From: Oxynema aestuarii AP17
GTDB lineage: Bacteria > Cyanobacteriota > Cyanobacteriia > Cyanobacteriales > Laspinemataceae
NCBI RefSeq assembly: GCF_012295525.1
Contig: NZ_CP051167.1
Location: 5,191,501-5,255,500, forward strand
DNA: 64,000 nucleotides
Direction: 5' to 3'
Position numbers and translations under genes: made by a program. Positions 63,625-64,000 of this stretch are shown piece after piece. How positions within the stretch are numbered: position 1 is the first letter of the stretch; each line of letters starts with the position of its first letter. The notes beneath the pieces are model-generated. The model saw nothing but the letters and a program-made list of their open reading frames with translations. It made no database searches and was not told the origin of the DNA.

Positions 63625-64000
63625 AATACTGTTCTTGAAAAATTGATTTTACACGGGAGATAAGCTATCCTCAAAGGCAATCGACTCATCGCTCTTGAGG
63701 GAGATTTGACCGCTTGTCCTTCACCGATTACAATTGGCGTTCCGTCACCTCATCGATGCTCGGTCGTGGAGTAGGCGATCGTTTCCGTACGAGTTTGGAT
63801 TCGCTCTAGCCTCACTCTTCTTCAGATCTTAAAAGAGCCTACACGAGTACAGTCAATTGAAAAAAGTTGTTGAAATTCGCATTCGCGGTTGACAGGCTAA
63901 CAAAAATCCTGACTTCTACGGAGGAAGTCCTCCGGTTGAGTGGAATGCTCTAAATATAGATGCTATAATAGAAGGTTGCAATATTTCTCAAAAAGCACTA
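63625..64000. other. Intergenic region at the right edge
   Basis: 376 bases. No gene is supported. An extended -10-like TGCTATAAT at 63961-63969 points rightwards, so the next gene, beyond the window, may start here. The promoter of the kinase gene should lie at the left end. Confidence 0.5.
63961..63969 (+). promoter_or_regulatory. Extended -10 promoter element for a gene beyond the window
   Basis: TGC followed by TATAAT is an extended -10 box. A TTGAGT at 63936-63941 is 22 bases upstream, too far for a standard -35, so initiation would rely on the extended element. Confidence 0.4.

Noticed and set aside
1-64000. HIP1 GCGATCGC sites as regulatory elements
   Set aside because: The octamer is scattered through genes and gaps alike, as in many cyanobacterial genomes, so single sites carry no information.
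1-64000. CRISPR array
   Set aside because: No regularly spaced direct repeats were found; repeats seen are tandem 15-mers and isolated palindromes.

Overview
The window is a stretch of cyanobacterial chromosome. The evidence is the very frequent HIP1 octamer GCGATCGC, Tic20- and Tic22-type proteins, a DUF3318 protein, Ycf52-type GNAT and AMIN-domain proteins, and a PAS/GAF/GGDEF/EAL-rich signalling complement. The gene content points to a free-living, sensor-rich cyanobacterium, perhaps filamentous. The genus cannot be fixed from sequence alone. No rRNA, CRISPR array or complete insertion sequence was seen. There is one tRNA (Pro, UGG).

Layout. 1-7.2 kb: end of tsf, a conserved hypothetical gene joined to recG, the penicillin-binding protein mrdA, and msrA. 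7.4-19.6 kb: a CHASE2 diguanylate cyclase, a membrane glycosyltransferase next to a polyprenyl-phosphate mannosyltransferase with a GtrA tail, a large GAF-PAS-GGDEF-EAL protein and an RsbRD-type histidine kinase. 19.9-25.3 kb: a DUF1350 protein, an HTH/GrpE-like protein, a stress cluster (nitroreductase, Dps, sulfiredoxin with a perfect operator-like palindrome), a phosphohexomutase and a LapA-like protein. 25.6-30.5 kb: an AMIN protein with a VirB10-like tail, an orphan HNOBA-PAS-GGDEF-EAL protein and a nitrilase. 30.7-44.3 kb: tRNA-Pro, Tic22, prmC, tsaC, a degenerate histidine kinase, GNAT, hemB, rpsF-rplU-rpmA, FAH hydrolase, Tic20, glyA, a WecA-type transferase and cinA. 44.5-47.5 kb: a 45-residue small protein, aroQ, a MITE-like element, then a two-gene ParA/ParB-like operon in which the ParA carries an N-terminal PD-(D/E)XK (HsdR-N-like) domain. 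47.8-53.7 kb: cobK with a methyltransferase, a nucleotidyltransferase fused to a phosphomutase-like domain, and an alpha/beta hydrolase. 53.7-63.6 kb: a HAMP histidine kinase downstream of a PhnD-like lipoprotein, an MscS-type channel and a 1436-residue multi-PAS histidine kinase.

How they fit. Most of the window is housekeeping (translation, wall, tetrapyrrole, one-carbon, shikimate) interleaved with sensory genes. Three proteins with intact GGDEF motifs and RxxD inhibitory sites lie within about 22 kb, so c-di-GMP signalling is prominent. The most unusual item is the nuclease-fold/ParA fusion with its ParB/SAP-like partner. It lies among chromosomal housekeeping genes beside a MITE-like element, and looks like an acquired DNA-targeting or defence-type module rather than a plasmid partition locus. 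Other oddities are an HNOBA sensor without an H-NOX partner and with a damaged EAL site, pseudo-enzymatic domains (phosphohexomutase, histidine kinase, receiver), and long perfect palindromes.
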